Shown: positions 35,019 through 44,924, counted from the stretch's first letter. The stretch: 64,000 nucleotides of DNA from Pseudomonas orientalis (GCF_002934065.1 NZ_CP018049.1:2168501-2232500); one strand, 5' to 3'. Notes: generated by a model not told the origin, from the letters alone. Program-made: numbers and translations.

Positions 35019-36290
35019 TTACTTGAGCGTGACGTCAATCATCGGCGGGATGTAACCGTAGTCATACTCGGCGACCACGAATGTCTGCTGGCCTTTGATC
35101 TTGATGCCCACGGTCGGTGCCTCGGTGCCGCCGATGCGCATCTGTGTCCCGTTTTCGGTGGGTACGCTATCGATGAAGGAAGTCACCAGGCCGTTGGGCA
35201 TCACGCAGTGCGAGTAGGTCTGGAAGGGCTGGGAAGACGGATTCCCCAGTACCAGGCCGGAACCGTTCAAGGGCACGTAAGGGCCGAACAGCGAGTCCGC
35301 GACAAAACCGTACACCCCGTCCGGCCCGGTGACCCCGTCGCCGTAGGTGAAGGTGTGGCTGATGGTGAACAGGTAATACTTGCCGTCCTGGAACACGAAG
35401 TGCGGACGTTCGGTCTGGTCGTTGACGCCGACTGCGGTCAGCAGCGGCGGCAGCATTTCCCAGTCGTCGCCGTCTTCGTCACGGGCCACGGCGATACCAA
35501 CGCAGGCGGTCTGGAAACGCGAGTTGCCGACATCTTCATAACCGGGCGGCACATCGCCGATTTCTGCCTTGCCCACCGTGTGCGAGCCGCGCACGCCGGC
35601 TACGTTGCCTTCAAACAGCATGTACAGCTTGCCGTCCTTCGGGTCGCGGAACGGCCATGGATCGCGAAAACCCCAGAAGGCGTTCTGCGCTTCGGTCTGG
35701 TACATCTTGCCATCGGCCTCGAATAACGGCTTGACCTTCTCGAAGCCCACCAGGCTGACGCCATGCTCGGTGGTCACCACGCGGCCACGCACCTTGACGA
35801 TGGTCGCGCCGGGTGTGACTGCGGTGTAGTAGAGGTCCACCTCGCCTTGCTCGTTCAACAGGATCGGCGTGCCGGCCCATTCGCGCACGGTTGGCGAAAC
35901 GCCTTCAGCCATGACCCGGCCGCCGAGTTTCCAGTCCTTGCCGGTGCGGGAGTACCAGTAATACATCTTTGCCCGACCATGGCGATCGTTCCAGTCACGG
36001 GTGATGTCGTAGTTACCGTTCTGATCGAGGTATTGCGGGTCGGTGGGGTGACGGTCCGCGGTCAGGGTGAAGATCACCGACCAGCCATCAACGGAGGTGA
36101 TATTCCCGTCAATGTCACGCAGGGGCATGGTGTCCCAGATGAACACCTTATCGCTCAGCACCGGGAAGTCGGCACTGACCAGTGGCTGAGTGGTAGTGGG
36201 ATCGTCCGCATGGACTTTCAGCGCATCGGCGCGGGTCCAGAGGCTGGGCAGGTGGGGTGTTTTGCCAAATTTTTCAGTGTTGCTTTTCAT
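35019..36290 (-). CDS. lsc: Levansucrase (GH68)
   Basis: A 423-residue enzyme that splits sucrose and polymerises fructose into levan. Catalytic residues of GH68 are in place: nucleophile D53 in [11 protein letters not shown], the stabilising aspartate in WGFRDPWPF and the acid/base glutamate in [11 protein letters not shown]. It has no classical signal peptide, as for other Pseudomonas levansucrases, which are secreted by a non-standard route. I start at 36290 (GAGG eight bases upstream); an ATG at 36317 would add nine residues. A strong promoter with a LexA-type box lies directly upstream. It ends at a shared terminator. Confidence 0.95.
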   Translation of the reverse strand: MKSNTEKFGKTPHLPSLWTRADALKVHADDPTTTQPLVSADFPVLSDKVFIWDTMPLRDIDGNITSVDGWSVIFTLTADRHPTDPQYLDQNGNYDITRDWNDRHGRAKMYYWYSRTGKDWKLGGRVMAEGVSPTVREWAGTPILLNEQGEVDLYYTAVTPGATIVKVRGRVVTTEHGVSLVGFEKVKPLFEADGKMYQTEAQNAFWGFRDPWPFRDPKDGKLYMLFEGNVAGVRGSHTVGKAEIGDVPPGYEDVGNSRFQTACVGIAVARDEDGDDWEMLPPLLTAVGVNDQTERPHFVFQDGKYYLFTISHTFTYGDGVTGPDGVYGFVADSLFGPYVPLNGSGLVLGNPSSQPFQTYSHCVMPNGLVTSFIDSVPTENGTQMRIGGTEAPTVGIKIKGQQTFVVAEYDYGYIPPMIDVTLK

Positions 36291-36321
36291 GGGTAAAACC
36301 TCGTCCTTGAAGGTCATTTAA

Positions 36322-36375
36322 TACTGTATTCATATACAGTAATTTGACTTTAGAAGACTTGGGTCTGCGGGTCAA
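36322..36375 (-). promoter_or_regulatory. Levansucrase promoter with LexA-type operator
   Basis: On the minus strand, TTGACC (36375-36370) and TAAAGT (36352-36347) are 17 bases apart. The palindrome TACTGTATTCATATACAGTA (36341-36322) follows five bases after the -10 and covers the start point. It fits CTGTATN4ATACAG exactly and matches the E. coli LexA consensus at 18 of 20 positions. Confidence 0.75.
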
Positions 36376-36878
36376 GGACGAAAATGCATTTATGCATAAT
36401 CAGGTATTTTGTCTGAGCTGATACGTTTCAGTTCGTGGCGTTTCTCGACGTTTGTGCAATAAACATCCCATGTAGCCGTTAATGGGCCTGCCGAACCCCT
36501 TATGTCGTCGCTGGCTGCATTGCCAGCGCGGGTGCCTCGCCGAGCAATCCTGAGGCGTGGCGCCGATGGGGTCGAAGTCGCGCAGCGCCGTGGTGGCGGC
36601 TGACTGTTAATAAGGCAGGGGAGGTTTTCTCCGGGTGACCGACGGGTATGTGCAGTTCATCGGCTTTGCAGAGTCTTCGTGTGAACGCGCCATGACAGGC
36701 AGGCTTCCAACGTTCAAGAGCCGTACAGCCCTGGCTGTGCCCACCCTCTGTCCAAGATCAGTTACGCCACCATGAGGGACGCTTGCGCACGCTCTGGCAA
36801 CGGCAGGCGCTGATCCGGGAAGCCTGATGCCGTATCGCGTTATTGAGCCAGTCAGACTGGTTAACTTTGCAGGGGGCT
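36376..36878. other. Intergenic region upstream of levansucrase, no gene seen
   Basis: About 500 bases between the divergent levansucrase promoter and the DUF892-like gene. AT-rich near the promoter (ATGCATAAATGCAT palindrome around 36384-36397), GC-rich further right. I see no ORF with a ribosome-binding site and no repeat of the kinds found elsewhere. It may hold further control sites or decayed phage DNA. Confidence 0.4.
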
Positions 36879-36881
36879 ATG

Positions 36882-37148
36882 ATGAAAAAAAGCGAGAAAG
36901 ACATGGAAATTCAGGCCTGGCACTTATTGCTCGAAGACGACGCCTACCGCCTGGACTGGCACGACGACTTCTACACGGTGCTCATAGCGGCCGCGCAGGC
37001 GGCGGGAGACGCCGAGACACAAGCGGCGTGCGAGAAGATCCTGCCCCAGGAAATTGCCATGGCGCAATGGTTGCTCGAGCATTTGCCAGAGCTTACGCAA
37101 GCGTTCCTGGAGCGCTCTGCGGCGCCCGACACAGAGGCCAAGCGCTGA
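36882..37148 (+). CDS. C-terminal half of a DUF892 (YciF-like) ferritin-like protein
   Basis: An 88-residue protein, MKKSEKDMEIQAWHLLLEDDAYRLDW followed by YTVLIAAAQAAGDAETQAACEKILPQEIAMAQWLLEHLP. The second part matches the final helices of DUF892 proteins, which normally are about 160 residues with two helical repeats. Here only one half is present, but AGGGGG and an ATG stand directly in front. The short form thus seems to be expressed rather than a fossil. DUF892 proteins are stress-associated and ferritin-like; this fragment lacks the other half of the metal site. The LOV kinase begins 110 bases downstream. Confidence 0.6.
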   Translation: MKKSEKDMEIQAWHLLLEDDAYRLDWHDDFYTVLIAAAQAAGDAETQAACEKILPQEIAMAQWLLEHLPELTQAFLERSAAPDTEAKR

Positions 37149-37258
37149 CGCTGCGCGCGGCGCCGCACCGACGGCGCCGCGCTTGATTTGGCGCACGCTG
37201 GCACTGCGCTGCATTTTCACGGTCCATGGAACACGCGCCACTTATCTGGAGGTGAACC

Positions 37259-38833
37259 TTGGCTACTAAGAAAACGCCCGTGGTCGACACTGTCGGGTCG
37301 GCGGTGCTTTCTTCCAACCGCAAGGATCCGTTCTTCGCCGCCATGCAAGCCAGCCGCAGCGCGATGATCGTGACTGACCCTACCCAGCCCGATAATCCGA
37401 TCGTGTTCGCCAACCCGGCGTTCCTGAGCCTTACCGGGTTTGAGCACGACGAGGTGATCGGACGCAATTGCAGGTTCCTGCAAGGGCCTCAGACCGACAA
37501 GAACACCCTGCAGCAGGTGCAACGTGCACTTGAGCAACGCCATGAGGTATGTGTCGAGGTCCTTAATTATCGCAAGGACGGCTCGACCTTCTGGAATGAA
37601 CTGTTCCTCTCCCCGCTGTTCAACGAGCATGGCCAACTGGTGTACTTTTTCGCTTCCCAACTGGACGTGAGCCGGCGTCACGATGCGGAACAGCGCGTGC
37701 GCCGCGCCCAGGACCTGGAGGCGCTGGGGCAACTGACCGGTGGCATTGCCCATGACTTCAATAACCTGTTGCAGGTGATGGTCGGGTATCTGGAGCTGAT
37801 CCAGCAGAGCGCCAAGCGCCCCAGTTGCGACCCGCAGCGCATTTTCAACAGTGCCGGGCGTGCCCGGGCGGCGGCGGAAAAAGCGCAAACGCTGACTCAA
37901 CAATTGCTCGCTTTCTCGCGCAAGCAGCGGCTCGACAGCCGGGTGATCAACCTCAACACCTTGTTGAATCGTCCCGACTTCGTGTCCGTGCCGCAGGGCG
38001 TCGACCTGCACGTGGAACTCGCCGAGGATCTGTGGAACTGCCGCATCGACCCTGCCCAGGCTGAGCTGGCGGTGCGGCACCTGCTATCGAATGCCCTGGA
38101 CGCATTGCGAGAGCGTAGCGATCCCACTGTGACGGTCAAAACCCTCAATATCCAGGTGCCGGGCGAGGCCAGTGCTGAACGCGATGGCCTGGCCGAGGGG
38201 CGCTACGTCAGCATCTCGGTGTCTGATAATGGTCATGGCATCGCTGCGGATATCCAGGAAAAGGTCATGCAACCGTTCTTCACCACCAAAGAAGAAGGCC
38301 AGGGCTCGGGCCTGGGGCTGTCAATGGTGTATGGCTTCGTCAAGCAATCGGGCGGTACGGCACGTATCCATTCATACCCTGGCATCGGCACCACCCTGCG
38401 CCTGTACTTTCCAGCCGATGACAGCCAGCTCTGGGTCGAGCAGACAACCGTCGCAACCTCGCTGCAGGGCCACGAACATATCCTTATTGTGGAGGACCGG
38501 CCCGAGGTGGCCGAGCTGGTGCAAGAAATCCTGTCCGACTACGGTTACCAGACCGGCATCGCGCACTACGCTGTCGAGGCCTTGAGCATGCTCAAGAGCG
38601 CCACGTACGACCTGGTGTTCAGTGACTTGATCATGCCGGGCGCGATGAACGGAGCGGCACTCGCCCGTGAGGTATCGCGCTTGTATCCACGTATCAAGGT
38701 CTTGCTCACGACCGGCTACGCGAAAGATGCATTGGAGCGTACGGACATATCGGTGGATGAGTTCGAGCTGATTCAAAAGCCTTATCAATCCGCCAACCTG
38801 GCCCGAAAAATCCGCGCGGTGCTCGATGCCTGA
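37259..38833 (+). CDS. LOV-domain blue-light histidine kinase with receiver domain
   Basis: A 524-residue soluble photoreceptor kinase. The PAS/LOV domain (about residues 30-135) contains GRNCRFLQGPQTD, whose Cys71 is the flavin-adduct cysteine of LOV photoreceptors. A histidine kinase follows: H165 in GGIAHDFNNLLQVM, ATP-binding boxes HLLSNALDAL, DNGHGI and GQGSGLGLSMVYG. A receiver domain closes the protein (ILIVEDRPEVAE, LVFSDLIMPG). The order matches the LOV-HK-RR proteins of plant-associated pseudomonads, which influence motility, attachment and virulence in light. The start is TTG, with GGAGGT seven bases before it. Confidence 0.93.
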   Translation: MATKKTPVVDTVGSAVLSSNRKDPFFAAMQASRSAMIVTDPTQPDNPIVFANPAFLSLTGFEHDEVIGRNCRFLQGPQTDKNTLQQVQRALEQRHEVCVEVLNYRKDGSTFWNELFLSPLFNEHGQLVYFFASQLDVSRRHDAEQRVRRAQDLEALGQLTGGIAHDFNNLLQVMVGYLELIQQSAKRPSCDPQRIFNSAGRARAAAEKAQTLTQQLLAFSRKQRLDSRVINLNTLLNRPDFVSVPQGVDLHVELAEDLWNCRIDPAQAELAVRHLLSNALDALRERSDPTVTVKTLNIQVPGEASAERDGLAEGRYVSISVSDNGHGIAADIQEKVMQPFFTTKEEGQGSGLGLSMVYGFVKQSGGTARIHSYPGIGTTLRLYFPADDSQLWVEQTTVATSLQGHEHILIVEDRPEVAELVQEILSDYGYQTGIAHYAVEALSMLKSATYDLVFSDLIMPGAMNGAALAREVSRLYPRIKVLLTTGYAKDALERTDISVDEFELIQKPYQSANLARKIRAVLDA

Positions 38834-39469
38834 CCTGCAACAACTCAAAATGTGGGAGGGGGCAAGCCCTAATGCCGGTCATTTAAGCGGACGAAATGCT
38901 TAAAGCAACGAAGATCAAATGTGGGAGTGGGCTCGCCCCCGATGGCGGCCTCTCAACCGACGGGTATCCATCTGACACACCTCGGTCCAAATGTGGGAGG
39001 GGCGGTGCGACGATTCGACTTGCCCCGATGGGCCTCTGGGCCGACCAGGATGCTGGATCAGATCGCGTACATATCCGTTTCTGCGGTAACGGCTACTTAG
39101 GGGTCCGCTTTTACAGCGGCTCACTTTTGAAAAGCGCAAAAGTAAGCAAAACGCTCTTGCCCCACCACTCGGCACCTCGCTTGGGCTCGGTGTGCCCGAA
39201 CGCAGGCTTGAATCCGTGGGCCGCCGCCACGCGCCATCCATGGCGCGGGGCGGCTAACCCGGCGTCCTGCCGGGTTGCCCACGGATTCAAGCCTGCGTTC
39301 GGCCAGCGTGGTTTAACGGGGCGCCTGAGATCAAAAGCAGATCAAGATCAAGATCAAGAGCGGCTCGCTTCGCATCGTGGTTACGGTTGAGCGCTACAGA
39401 GTTGTGTAGATACCTATGTTTCGTTCGCTTAACTGACAGGCATTAGAGCAAGCCCCCTCCCACAGGTCA
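38834..39469. other. Repeat-filled gap between convergent genes
   Basis: Between the LOV kinase (plus) and cyoE (minus). It holds single REP sequences at about 38852, 38921 and 38991, structured repeat copy C, and an inverted REP (AAGCCCCCTCCCAC) at 39449-39463. No gene is seen. Confidence 0.75.
38985..39420 (+). repeat. Structured repeat, copy C (core 39067-39338)
   Basis: The core is again 272 bp. Outer 26-bp stem as in copy A, but the first inner hairpin reads GCGCCATCCATGGCGC, as in copy E, rather than TGGGCCAT/ATGGCCCA. Two base pairs differ and both are compensated. The loop-downstream pair is AGCG/CGCT. The AGATCA run and the GTTACGGTTGAGCGC tail follow. Confidence 0.88.
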
Positions 39470-40372
39470 TCAGGCCTGGCCCATTACTGTCAGCGAAAGG
39501 TTGAGTGCCAGCACCAGCAGAATCGAGAAACCGAATACCTTGCGCGCCCAGCCTGGCGAATCGGTCAGGCGGGTGGCGCTGGCCGCGAGTGTTATCCAGT
39601 AACCGCAGAGTCCGAGCATCAGCGCAAAATACACGGCATGCATCTGCGCAACCACGCCCAGCACCAGGCTGCTGGCAAGGAATGCCAGGATGTACGCCTG
39701 TATCTGCCGGTACGCCTCGGGCAGACTCAAAAGCGGCAGGCGTGCCGCGCGAAAATCCTCGCGACGCATCACCGTGATAGCGTGGGAATGAGGCATCTGC
39801 CAGCAGCAGAACACCACAATTAGCAGCACCGCCGTGGCGTCGAACCTGCCGGTGACCGCGCAATAGCCGATCACCGGCGGCATCGCTCCGGAAAGGCTGC
39901 CGATCAGGGTTGCCCAGTGGGAGCGGCGCTTGAGCCAGCAGGTATAGACGCCTGCGTAGATCACCAGCCCAACCATGGCCAGGAAGCAGGCCAGCAGATT
40001 GCTGCCTGCCCACAGCAGACCGAAGCCGGCCACGCCCAGGGCGATGGCATAGCTTGCGGCGGTGGGCACGGTGATGGTTCGCAGTGCCAGCGCGCGGTGA
40101 CAGGTGCGCACCATGCGCCGATCGATATCGCGGTCGACGCAATTATTGATGACACAGCCGCACCCGATCAGCAGGGCGGTACCCAGCAGGGTCGCCAGCA
40201 AGTGCGCAGGCTCTGCCAGGTGGCCGCGACCTGCGAGGAAGTAGCCGCCCAGTACCGACGCGAGGTTGCCGAAAATAATCCCCGGCTTGGTCAGTTGGAT
40301 CCCGGCATTGAACAGTCCCAGCCAGTGTTTCAGTGCGCCAGCATGTTGTGATGAATACTGTCCATGATCCAC
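39470..40372 (-). CDS. cyoE: Protoheme IX farnesyltransferase CyoE
   Basis: An inner-membrane prenyltransferase that converts heme b to heme o for the cytochrome bo oxidase. The aspartate-rich motif is NNCVDRDIDRRMVRTCHRAL, with a second YKRRSHWATLIGSLSGAMPP-like segment (CWLKRRSHWATLIGSLSG). Seven or more hydrophobic segments are present. The start is uncertain: no ATG follows the end of cyoD. A GTG at 40372 gives about 300 residues overlapping cyoD; a CTG at 40333 overlapping the cyoD stop would give LKHWLGLFNAGIQLTKPG and 287 residues, closer to homologues. Last gene of the cyo operon. Confidence 0.9.
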   Translation of the reverse strand: MDHGQYSSQHAGALKHWLGLFNAGIQLTKPGIIFGNLASVLGGYFLAGRGHLAEPAHLLATLLGTALLIGCGCVINNCVDRDIDRRMVRTCHRALALRTITVPTAASYAIALGVAGFGLLWAGSNLLACFLAMVGLVIYAGVYTCWLKRRSHWATLIGSLSGAMPPVIGYCAVTGRFDATAVLLIVVFCCWQMPHSHAITVMRREDFRAARLPLLSLPEAYRQIQAYILAFLASSLVLGVVAQMHAVYFALMLGLCGYWITLAASATRLTDSPGWARKVFGFSILLVLALNLSLTVMGQA

Positions 40373-40668
40373 AGCGAGAGTCCTACCAGCAAAAGGATGA
40401 TGACCGCCGAGAAAATCAGCGCAATCAGGTTCCAACGTTGTTCCTCGGCGGTATCCAGATGCAGGAAGAACTTGAGATGGACCACGATTTGTATCGCGCC
40501 CAATGCCACCACCAGCCAGGCGGTAGTGACACGTGGCAATGACGGGAACATCACCAGGCCGAACGGGATCAGGGTCAGCAGCACCGACACCAGGAAGCCG
40601 ACCAGGTAGGAGCGGCTGCTGCCATGGCTGGTACCCGCGCTGCTGTGAATCGAACTTTGCTTGTACAT
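40330..40668 (-). CDS. cyoD: Cytochrome bo ubiquinol oxidase subunit IV CyoD
   Basis: A 112-residue subunit with three membrane segments (about residues 22-42, 50-70 and 82-104). SYLVGFLVSVLLTLIPFGLVM and HLKFFLHLDTAEEQRWNLI are characteristic. It helps assemble the copper site of subunit I and has no cofactor of its own. One base separates its ATG from the cyoC stop. Its 3' end overlaps the start region of cyoE, so the two are translationally linked. Confidence 0.95.
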   Translation of the reverse strand: MYKQSSIHSSAGTSHGSSRSYLVGFLVSVLLTLIPFGLVMFPSLPRVTTAWLVVALGAIQIVVHLKFFLHLDTAEEQRWNLIALIFSAVIILLLVGLSLWIMDSIHHNMLAH

Positions 40669-40669
40669 G

Positions 40670-41284
40670 TCACACCACCCCCAACAGATAGACCACGGTA
40701 AAGACGCAGATCCACACCACGTCCAGGAAGTGCCAGAACAGGCTCAGGCAACTGAGGCGGGTGGCGTTGGTGGTGGTCAGGCCTTTCTGCCGAACCTGCA
40801 CCATCAGCACCGCCATCCAGATCAACCCCGTCAGTACGTGCGCGCCATGGGTGCCCACCAGGGTGAAAAAAGCGGTGAGGAACGCGCTGCGGTCCGGCCC
40901 GTAACCTTCTACGATCAAATGGTGGAACTCGTTGATTTCCATGGCGATAAAGCCCGCGCCGAGCACGAACGTGAGCCCCAGCCAGCGCAGCACCTGGCTT
41001 TGCTGGCCACGGTTCATCGCCAGCATGGCGTAGCCGTAGGTGATGCTGCTCAACAGCAGCAGCATGGTTTCACCCAGCACATAGGGCAGCTCGAAAATGT
41101 CCACGCTCGAAGGACCGCCCGCCACGCTGTCGCGCAACACCGCGTAGCCGGCGAACAAGGTCGCGAACAGGATGCAGTCGGTCATCAGGTAGATCCAGAA
41201 CCCGAACAGGCTCAGGGAACCGGCGTCTTCATGCCCTTGTTCGTGGGTGTGGGCGATGTCTTTTTCGATCACGATATTGGACAT
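40670..41284 (-). CDS. cyoC: Cytochrome bo ubiquinol oxidase subunit III CyoC
   Basis: A 204-residue membrane subunit with five hydrophobic segments. [24 protein letters not shown] is the first. [52 protein letters not shown] and [19 protein letters not shown] are standard for the subunit III family. The subunit carries no redox centre and stabilises the complex. Its ATG lies three bases after the cyoB stop, so the two are translated from one message. Confidence 0.96.
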   Translation of the reverse strand: MSNIVIEKDIAHTHEQGHEDAGSLSLFGFWIYLMTDCILFATLFAGYAVLRDSVAGGPSSVDIFELPYVLGETMLLLLSSITYGYAMLAMNRGQQSQVLRWLGLTFVLGAGFIAMEINEFHHLIVEGYGPDRSAFLTAFFTLVGTHGAHVLTGLIWMAVLMVQVRQKGLTTTNATRLSCLSLFWHFLDVVWICVFTVVYLLGVV

Positions 41285-41287
41285 GGA

Positions 41288-43261
41288 TCAAGCCTCTTCC
41301 AGGTCTTTGAGACGTGCCGTTTCAATGCGCGCGACTTCCTGCGCGGGCACGAAGTAATCGGTGTCTTCGTCGTAGCTGCGCACCACGAACGCCACCACCG
41401 AGGCCACCAGCCCGAACGCCGCCAGCCACCAGATATGCCAGACCAGGGCAAAGCTGCAGATCAGCGCGAACAGGGTGATCACCAGGCCCGAGGCGGTGTT
41501 GCGCGGCATGTGGATGGCGCGGTAGTCGGTGTGGCTCAGGGTGCTCACACCGCGCTCCTTCATGCCCCAATAGGCGTCCAGGTCGTTGACCTTGGGTTGC
41601 TCGGCGAAGTTGTACAGCGGCGGCGGCGAGGAGGTGGCCCACTCCAGGGTGCGCCCGTCCCACGGGTCGCCCGTGAGGTCGCGATACTGGTGACGGTTGC
41701 GGATGCTGACGAACAGTTGCAGGGCCTGGGCCGCAACGCCGCAAAGAATGACGCCTACGCCGACCAGCTCCACCAACAGCCAGGGCCGCCATTGCGGATT
41801 GTCGAAATGGTTGAGGCGCCGGGTCATGCCCATGAAGCCCAGCACGTAGGACGGCATGAACGCGAGGTAGAAGCCGACCAGCCAGCACCAGAAGGCAATG
41901 CGCCCCAGCTTGTCGTTCAAGCGGAAACCAAAGGCCTTGGGGAACCAGTAGGTGAGGCCGGCCATATAGCCGAACACCGCGCCGCCGATGATCACGTTGT
42001 GAAAGTGCGCGATCAGAAACAGGCTGTTGTGCAGCAGGAAGTCAGCCCCCGGCACGGCCAGCAATACCCCGGTCATGCCGCCGATGCTGAAGGTCACGAT
42101 AAAGCCCAGGGTCCACAGCATCGGGGTTTCGAAGCGCACCCGGCCACGGTACATGGTGAACAGCCAGGTAAAGATTTTCACCCCGGTCGGCACTGCAATG
42201 ATCATCGTCATGATGCCGAAGAACGCATTGACGTTGCCGCCTGCGCCCATGGTGAAGAAATGGTGCAGCCACACAATGAATGACAACACGGTGATCGCAA
42301 TCGTCGCCCACACCAGCGACACGTAGCCGAACAGCCGCTTGCTGCTGAACGTGGCGGCAATCTCGGAAAACACCCCGAACGCCGGCAGGATCAGGATGTA
42401 CACCTCCGGATGCCCCCAGGCCCAGATGAGGTTGACGTACATCATCGGGTTGCCGCCGGCTTCGTTGGTGAAGAAATGCATGCCCAGGTAACGGTCCAGG
42501 CTCAGCATCAGCAGGGTGGCGGTGAGAATCGGAAACGATGCGAGGATCAGCACCGAGGTGCACAGCGCATTCCAGGTGAACACCGGCATCTTGAACAGAG
42601 TCATGCCCTCGGTGCGCATCTTCAAAATCGTGACGAAGAAATTCACCCCCGTCAAAAGCGTGCCGATGCCGGATATTTGCAGTGACCAGATGTAGTAGTC
42701 CACGCCGACCCCGGGGCTGTAGCCCAGTTCGGATAACGGCGGATAGGCGACCCAACCGGTGCGCGCAAATTCACCGATCCCCAGCGAGACGTTGACCAGC
42801 GCGGCACCGGCCACGAACAGCCAGAAGCTCAGCGCGTTGAGAAACGGGTAGGCCACGTCGCGTGCGCCGATCTGCAACGGCACCACAACGTTCATCAAGC
42901 CGACCACGAAGGGCATGGCCACGAAAAAGATCATGATCACGCCATGGGCGGTGAAGATCTGGTCGTAGTGTTCCGGCGGGAGGTAGCCCGGCCCGCCGCT
43001 GGCGGCCATGGCTTGCTGGGTACGCATCATGATGGCGTCGGAAAATCCGCGCAGCAGCATCACCAGCGCGACGATGATGTACATGCAGCCGATTTTCTTG
43101 TGGTCCACCGAGGTAAACCACTCGCGCCACAAATAGCCCCATTTGCGTTTCCAGGTGATCGTGCCCACCATCGCCACGCCGATCAGCCCGATGAAGGCCA
43201 GCGTGTACATCACAATGGGTTCAGTGGTTGGAATCGCATCCCATGACAGTTTTCCGAACAT
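41288..43261 (-). CDS. cyoB: Cytochrome bo ubiquinol oxidase subunit I CyoB
   Basis: A 657-residue catalytic subunit, about fifteen membrane segments, binding low-spin heme b and the heme o3-CuB centre and pumping protons. The heme ligand [14 protein letters not shown], the CuB site [21 protein letters not shown], the paired histidines in [12 protein letters not shown] and the later HFHNVIIGG are all present. The D-channel region reads [19 protein letters not shown]. Length is normal for the ubiquinol branch. The gene is separated from cyoA by two bases and lies in the centre of a five-gene operon. Confidence 0.97.
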   Translation of the reverse strand: MFGKLSWDAIPTTEPIVMYTLAFIGLIGVAMVGTITWKRKWGYLWREWFTSVDHKKIGCMYIIVALVMLLRGFSDAIMMRTQQAMAASGGPGYLPPEHYDQIFTAHGVIMIFFVAMPFVVGLMNVVVPLQIGARDVAYPFLNALSFWLFVAGAALVNVSLGIGEFARTGWVAYPPLSELGYSPGVGVDYYIWSLQISGIGTLLTGVNFFVTILKMRTEGMTLFKMPVFTWNALCTSVLILASFPILTATLLMLSLDRYLGMHFFTNEAGGNPMMYVNLIWAWGHPEVYILILPAFGVFSEIAATFSSKRLFGYVSLVWATIAITVLSFIVWLHHFFTMGAGGNVNAFFGIMTMIIAVPTGVKIFTWLFTMYRGRVRFETPMLWTLGFIVTFSIGGMTGVLLAVPGADFLLHNSLFLIAHFHNVIIGGAVFGYMAGLTYWFPKAFGFRLNDKLGRIAFWCWLVGFYLAFMPSYVLGFMGMTRRLNHFDNPQWRPWLLVELVGVGVILCGVAAQALQLFVSIRNRHQYRDLTGDPWDGRTLEWATSSPPPLYNFAEQPKVNDLDAYWGMKERGVSTLSHTDYRAIHMPRNTASGLVITLFALICSFALVWHIWWLAAFGLVASVVAFVVRSYDEDTDYFVPAQEVARIETARLKDLEEA

Positions 43262-43263
43262 TG

Positions 43264-44187
43264 TTATCGCTCCTCGGCCAGCAGACTGGGGTGTTGATCG
43301 GCGCGTTTTTGCGCGCTGCTCACTGGCGCGCGCCTGGTTTTATTGGCCTTGTTCATGCCTTCGTATTTATCGACGATGTCCAGGAACAGCCGCTCCTGCA
43401 CCGCCGAGTAATAGGTCACCGGGTGCTTGATGGTGGGCTTGGCCAATTGCGCGTAGCTCGTGTGGTCAAGGGGTTTGGAGGCGCCTTTGACCTTGGTCAC
43501 CCAGGTTTGAAAGTCGGTGGGGCTCAGCGATAGCGCGGCGAAATGCATATCGGAAAAACCGGGGCCGTTGTAGTTGGCGGCAATGCCCCGGAACTCGCCG
43601 GTCTCGTTGGCGATCAGGTGCAGCTTGGTCTGCATGCCGGCCATGGCGTAGATCTGCCCGCCCAGTGCCGGGATGAAAAATGACGTCATGGCCGCGTCGG
43701 AGGTGATGGTGAAACTCACCGGCGTGTGCACCGGCAGGGCCAGTTCGTTGACGCTGGCGATACCCAGGTCGGGGTAGATGAACAGCCACTTCCAGTCGGT
43801 GGCCACGACCTGCACGTTGATCGGCGGCGTGTCCGAGTCGAGCGGGCGATAGGGGTCAAGGGCGTGGGTGGTTTCCCACGTCACCCAGCCCAGGGCGATG
43901 ATGATCAGCAACGGAACGCCCCACACCACTGCTTCGATTTTGTGGGAGCTGGCCCAGCGCGGCGAGTAACGCGCGTTCTTGTTGGTCGCACGGTAGCGGT
44001 AGGCGAATACGAACATCAGCACGATCACCGGCACCACCACCAACAACATCAGGCCGGTGGCGAGGATAATCAGGTCGCGTTCATCGGTTGCAACCTGTCC
44101 CTTGGGATTGAACACCACCAAGTTGCAGCCGGTTAACAAGAAGAGGCTGGCCAGAGATGCCAGGCAATAAGCAATCGTTCGTTTCAT
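43264..44187 (-). CDS. cyoA: Cytochrome bo ubiquinol oxidase subunit II CyoA
   Basis: A 307-residue lipoprotein subunit of the quinol oxidase. The signal peptide ends in the lipobox LLTGC (residues 18-22). Two membrane helices follow, then a periplasmic cupredoxin-like domain ([29 protein letters not shown]). The CuA-binding cysteines of cytochrome c oxidases are absent, as expected for a quinol oxidase. AGGAGC precedes the ATG. It is the first gene of cyoABCDE, which in pseudomonads is preferred under high oxygen and affects catabolite repression. Confidence 0.96.
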   Translation of the reverse strand: MKRTIAYCLASLASLFLLTGCNLVVFNPKGQVATDERDLIILATGLMLLVVVPVIVLMFVFAYRYRATNKNARYSPRWASSHKIEAVVWGVPLLIIIALGWVTWETTHALDPYRPLDSDTPPINVQVVATDWKWLFIYPDLGIASVNELALPVHTPVSFTITSDAAMTSFFIPALGGQIYAMAGMQTKLHLIANETGEFRGIAANYNGPGFSDMHFAALSLSPTDFQTWVTKVKGASKPLDHTSYAQLAKPTIKHPVTYYSAVQERLFLDIVDKYEGMNKANKTRRAPVSSAQKRADQHPSLLAEER

Positions 44188-44609
44188 GCCTTGCTCCTGT
44201 ATTGAAAACTTCCGTTGTTACAGTGCCGAAGCCGCCGCGCCTGTGCGCGAAAAAAGTTGCTTGAGCGAAACGCTGCCGTTGTGCTTGTTGATACTTGGCA
44301 CACTTAATTGTTTAACGCCCGGCAATACGTCGCCGTCAGTCGATAAAACGCATCGACTGCTCGGTTTCGCTGGCTTTTGCCGCCGCTCTACAGGGCGCGT
44401 TTCACCGCGCTCCCGAACAATTTGAATGAGCCACCGGGGGTTGGTTTAACAAAATGTTACTTCGCCTGACGAACGGTTTAACAAGCGAAACGCTAATAGG
44501 GTTCTTATAGGCGCATGATTGAAATCGTCTTGGAAAAAAGACGTAATCCCTGCTAAAGAGTTCATGTATTAGTTGAGGAACCACCCACTAACGGTCTTGG
44601 AGAACAGCT
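44188..44609. other. Divergent control region of cyoA and the 44610 gene
   Basis: About 420 bases, AT-rich in the right half (TTAACAAAATGTTACTTCG, TTTAACAAGCG), probably holding promoters for both directions. I see no clear ANR or Fur box and no additional ORF with a ribosome-binding site. An RpoN-like TGGCAC at 44298 lacks a proper partner. Confidence 0.4.
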
Positions 44610-44924
44610 ATGTTCATTCGTGGCAATACCTATAAGGCCTGGGCCGAAAAGGCGCTGGAAGAAGAGTGCTTTACCCAGGAAGTCGAAAATGGCTGTCATA
44701 TCGAAGTCAGGGCCCGGGAGCGGGAGGACGCCGATATTGAAGTGTTGGTCAGCGTGTACACCGCCACAGGTCAATGTGTGGTCGAGCGCACCAGGCAGTT
44801 GCCTGGCGCCGAATGGACCGTGCACGACGCGCTCAAGCGCGGCATTGATCAAGCGGAACGGATTGCCGGCGGGGAATCGGGTCGATTGCCCTGCGCTGAC
44901 GCACACTTGCCCGATGACGATTGA
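44610..44924 (+). CDS. Small hypothetical protein
   Basis: A 104-residue acidic protein, MFIRGNTYKAWAEKALEEECFTQEVENG at the start and GRLPCADAHLPDDD at the end. A beta-rich centre (CHIEVRAREREDADIEVLVSVYTATG) precedes a helix (TVHDALKRGIDQAERIAGG). No signal peptide, membrane segment or known motif is visible. GGAGAACAGCT in front of the ATG is a good ribosome-binding site. It is divergent from the cyo operon and may share its control region. I do not recognise the family, though the reading frame is convincing. Confidence 0.65.
   Translation: MFIRGNTYKAWAEKALEEECFTQEVENGCHIEVRAREREDADIEVLVSVYTATGQCVVERTRQLPGAEWTVHDALKRGIDQAERIAGGESGRLPCADAHLPDDD

Noticed and set aside
39339..39358. Hexamer AGATCA runs as a possible CRISPR or microsatellite locus
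   Set aside because: Only three to four short units without spacers; part of the tail of the structured repeat.
40661..42283. A 540-codon plus-strand frame opposite cyoC and cyoB
   Set aside because: It is antisense to well-conserved oxidase genes, with low-complexity HQ-rich sequence and no family features.
44290..44320. RpoN-like promoter (TGGCAC) upstream of cyoA
   Set aside because: The -12 element is missing at the required distance and the orientation points away from cyoA.
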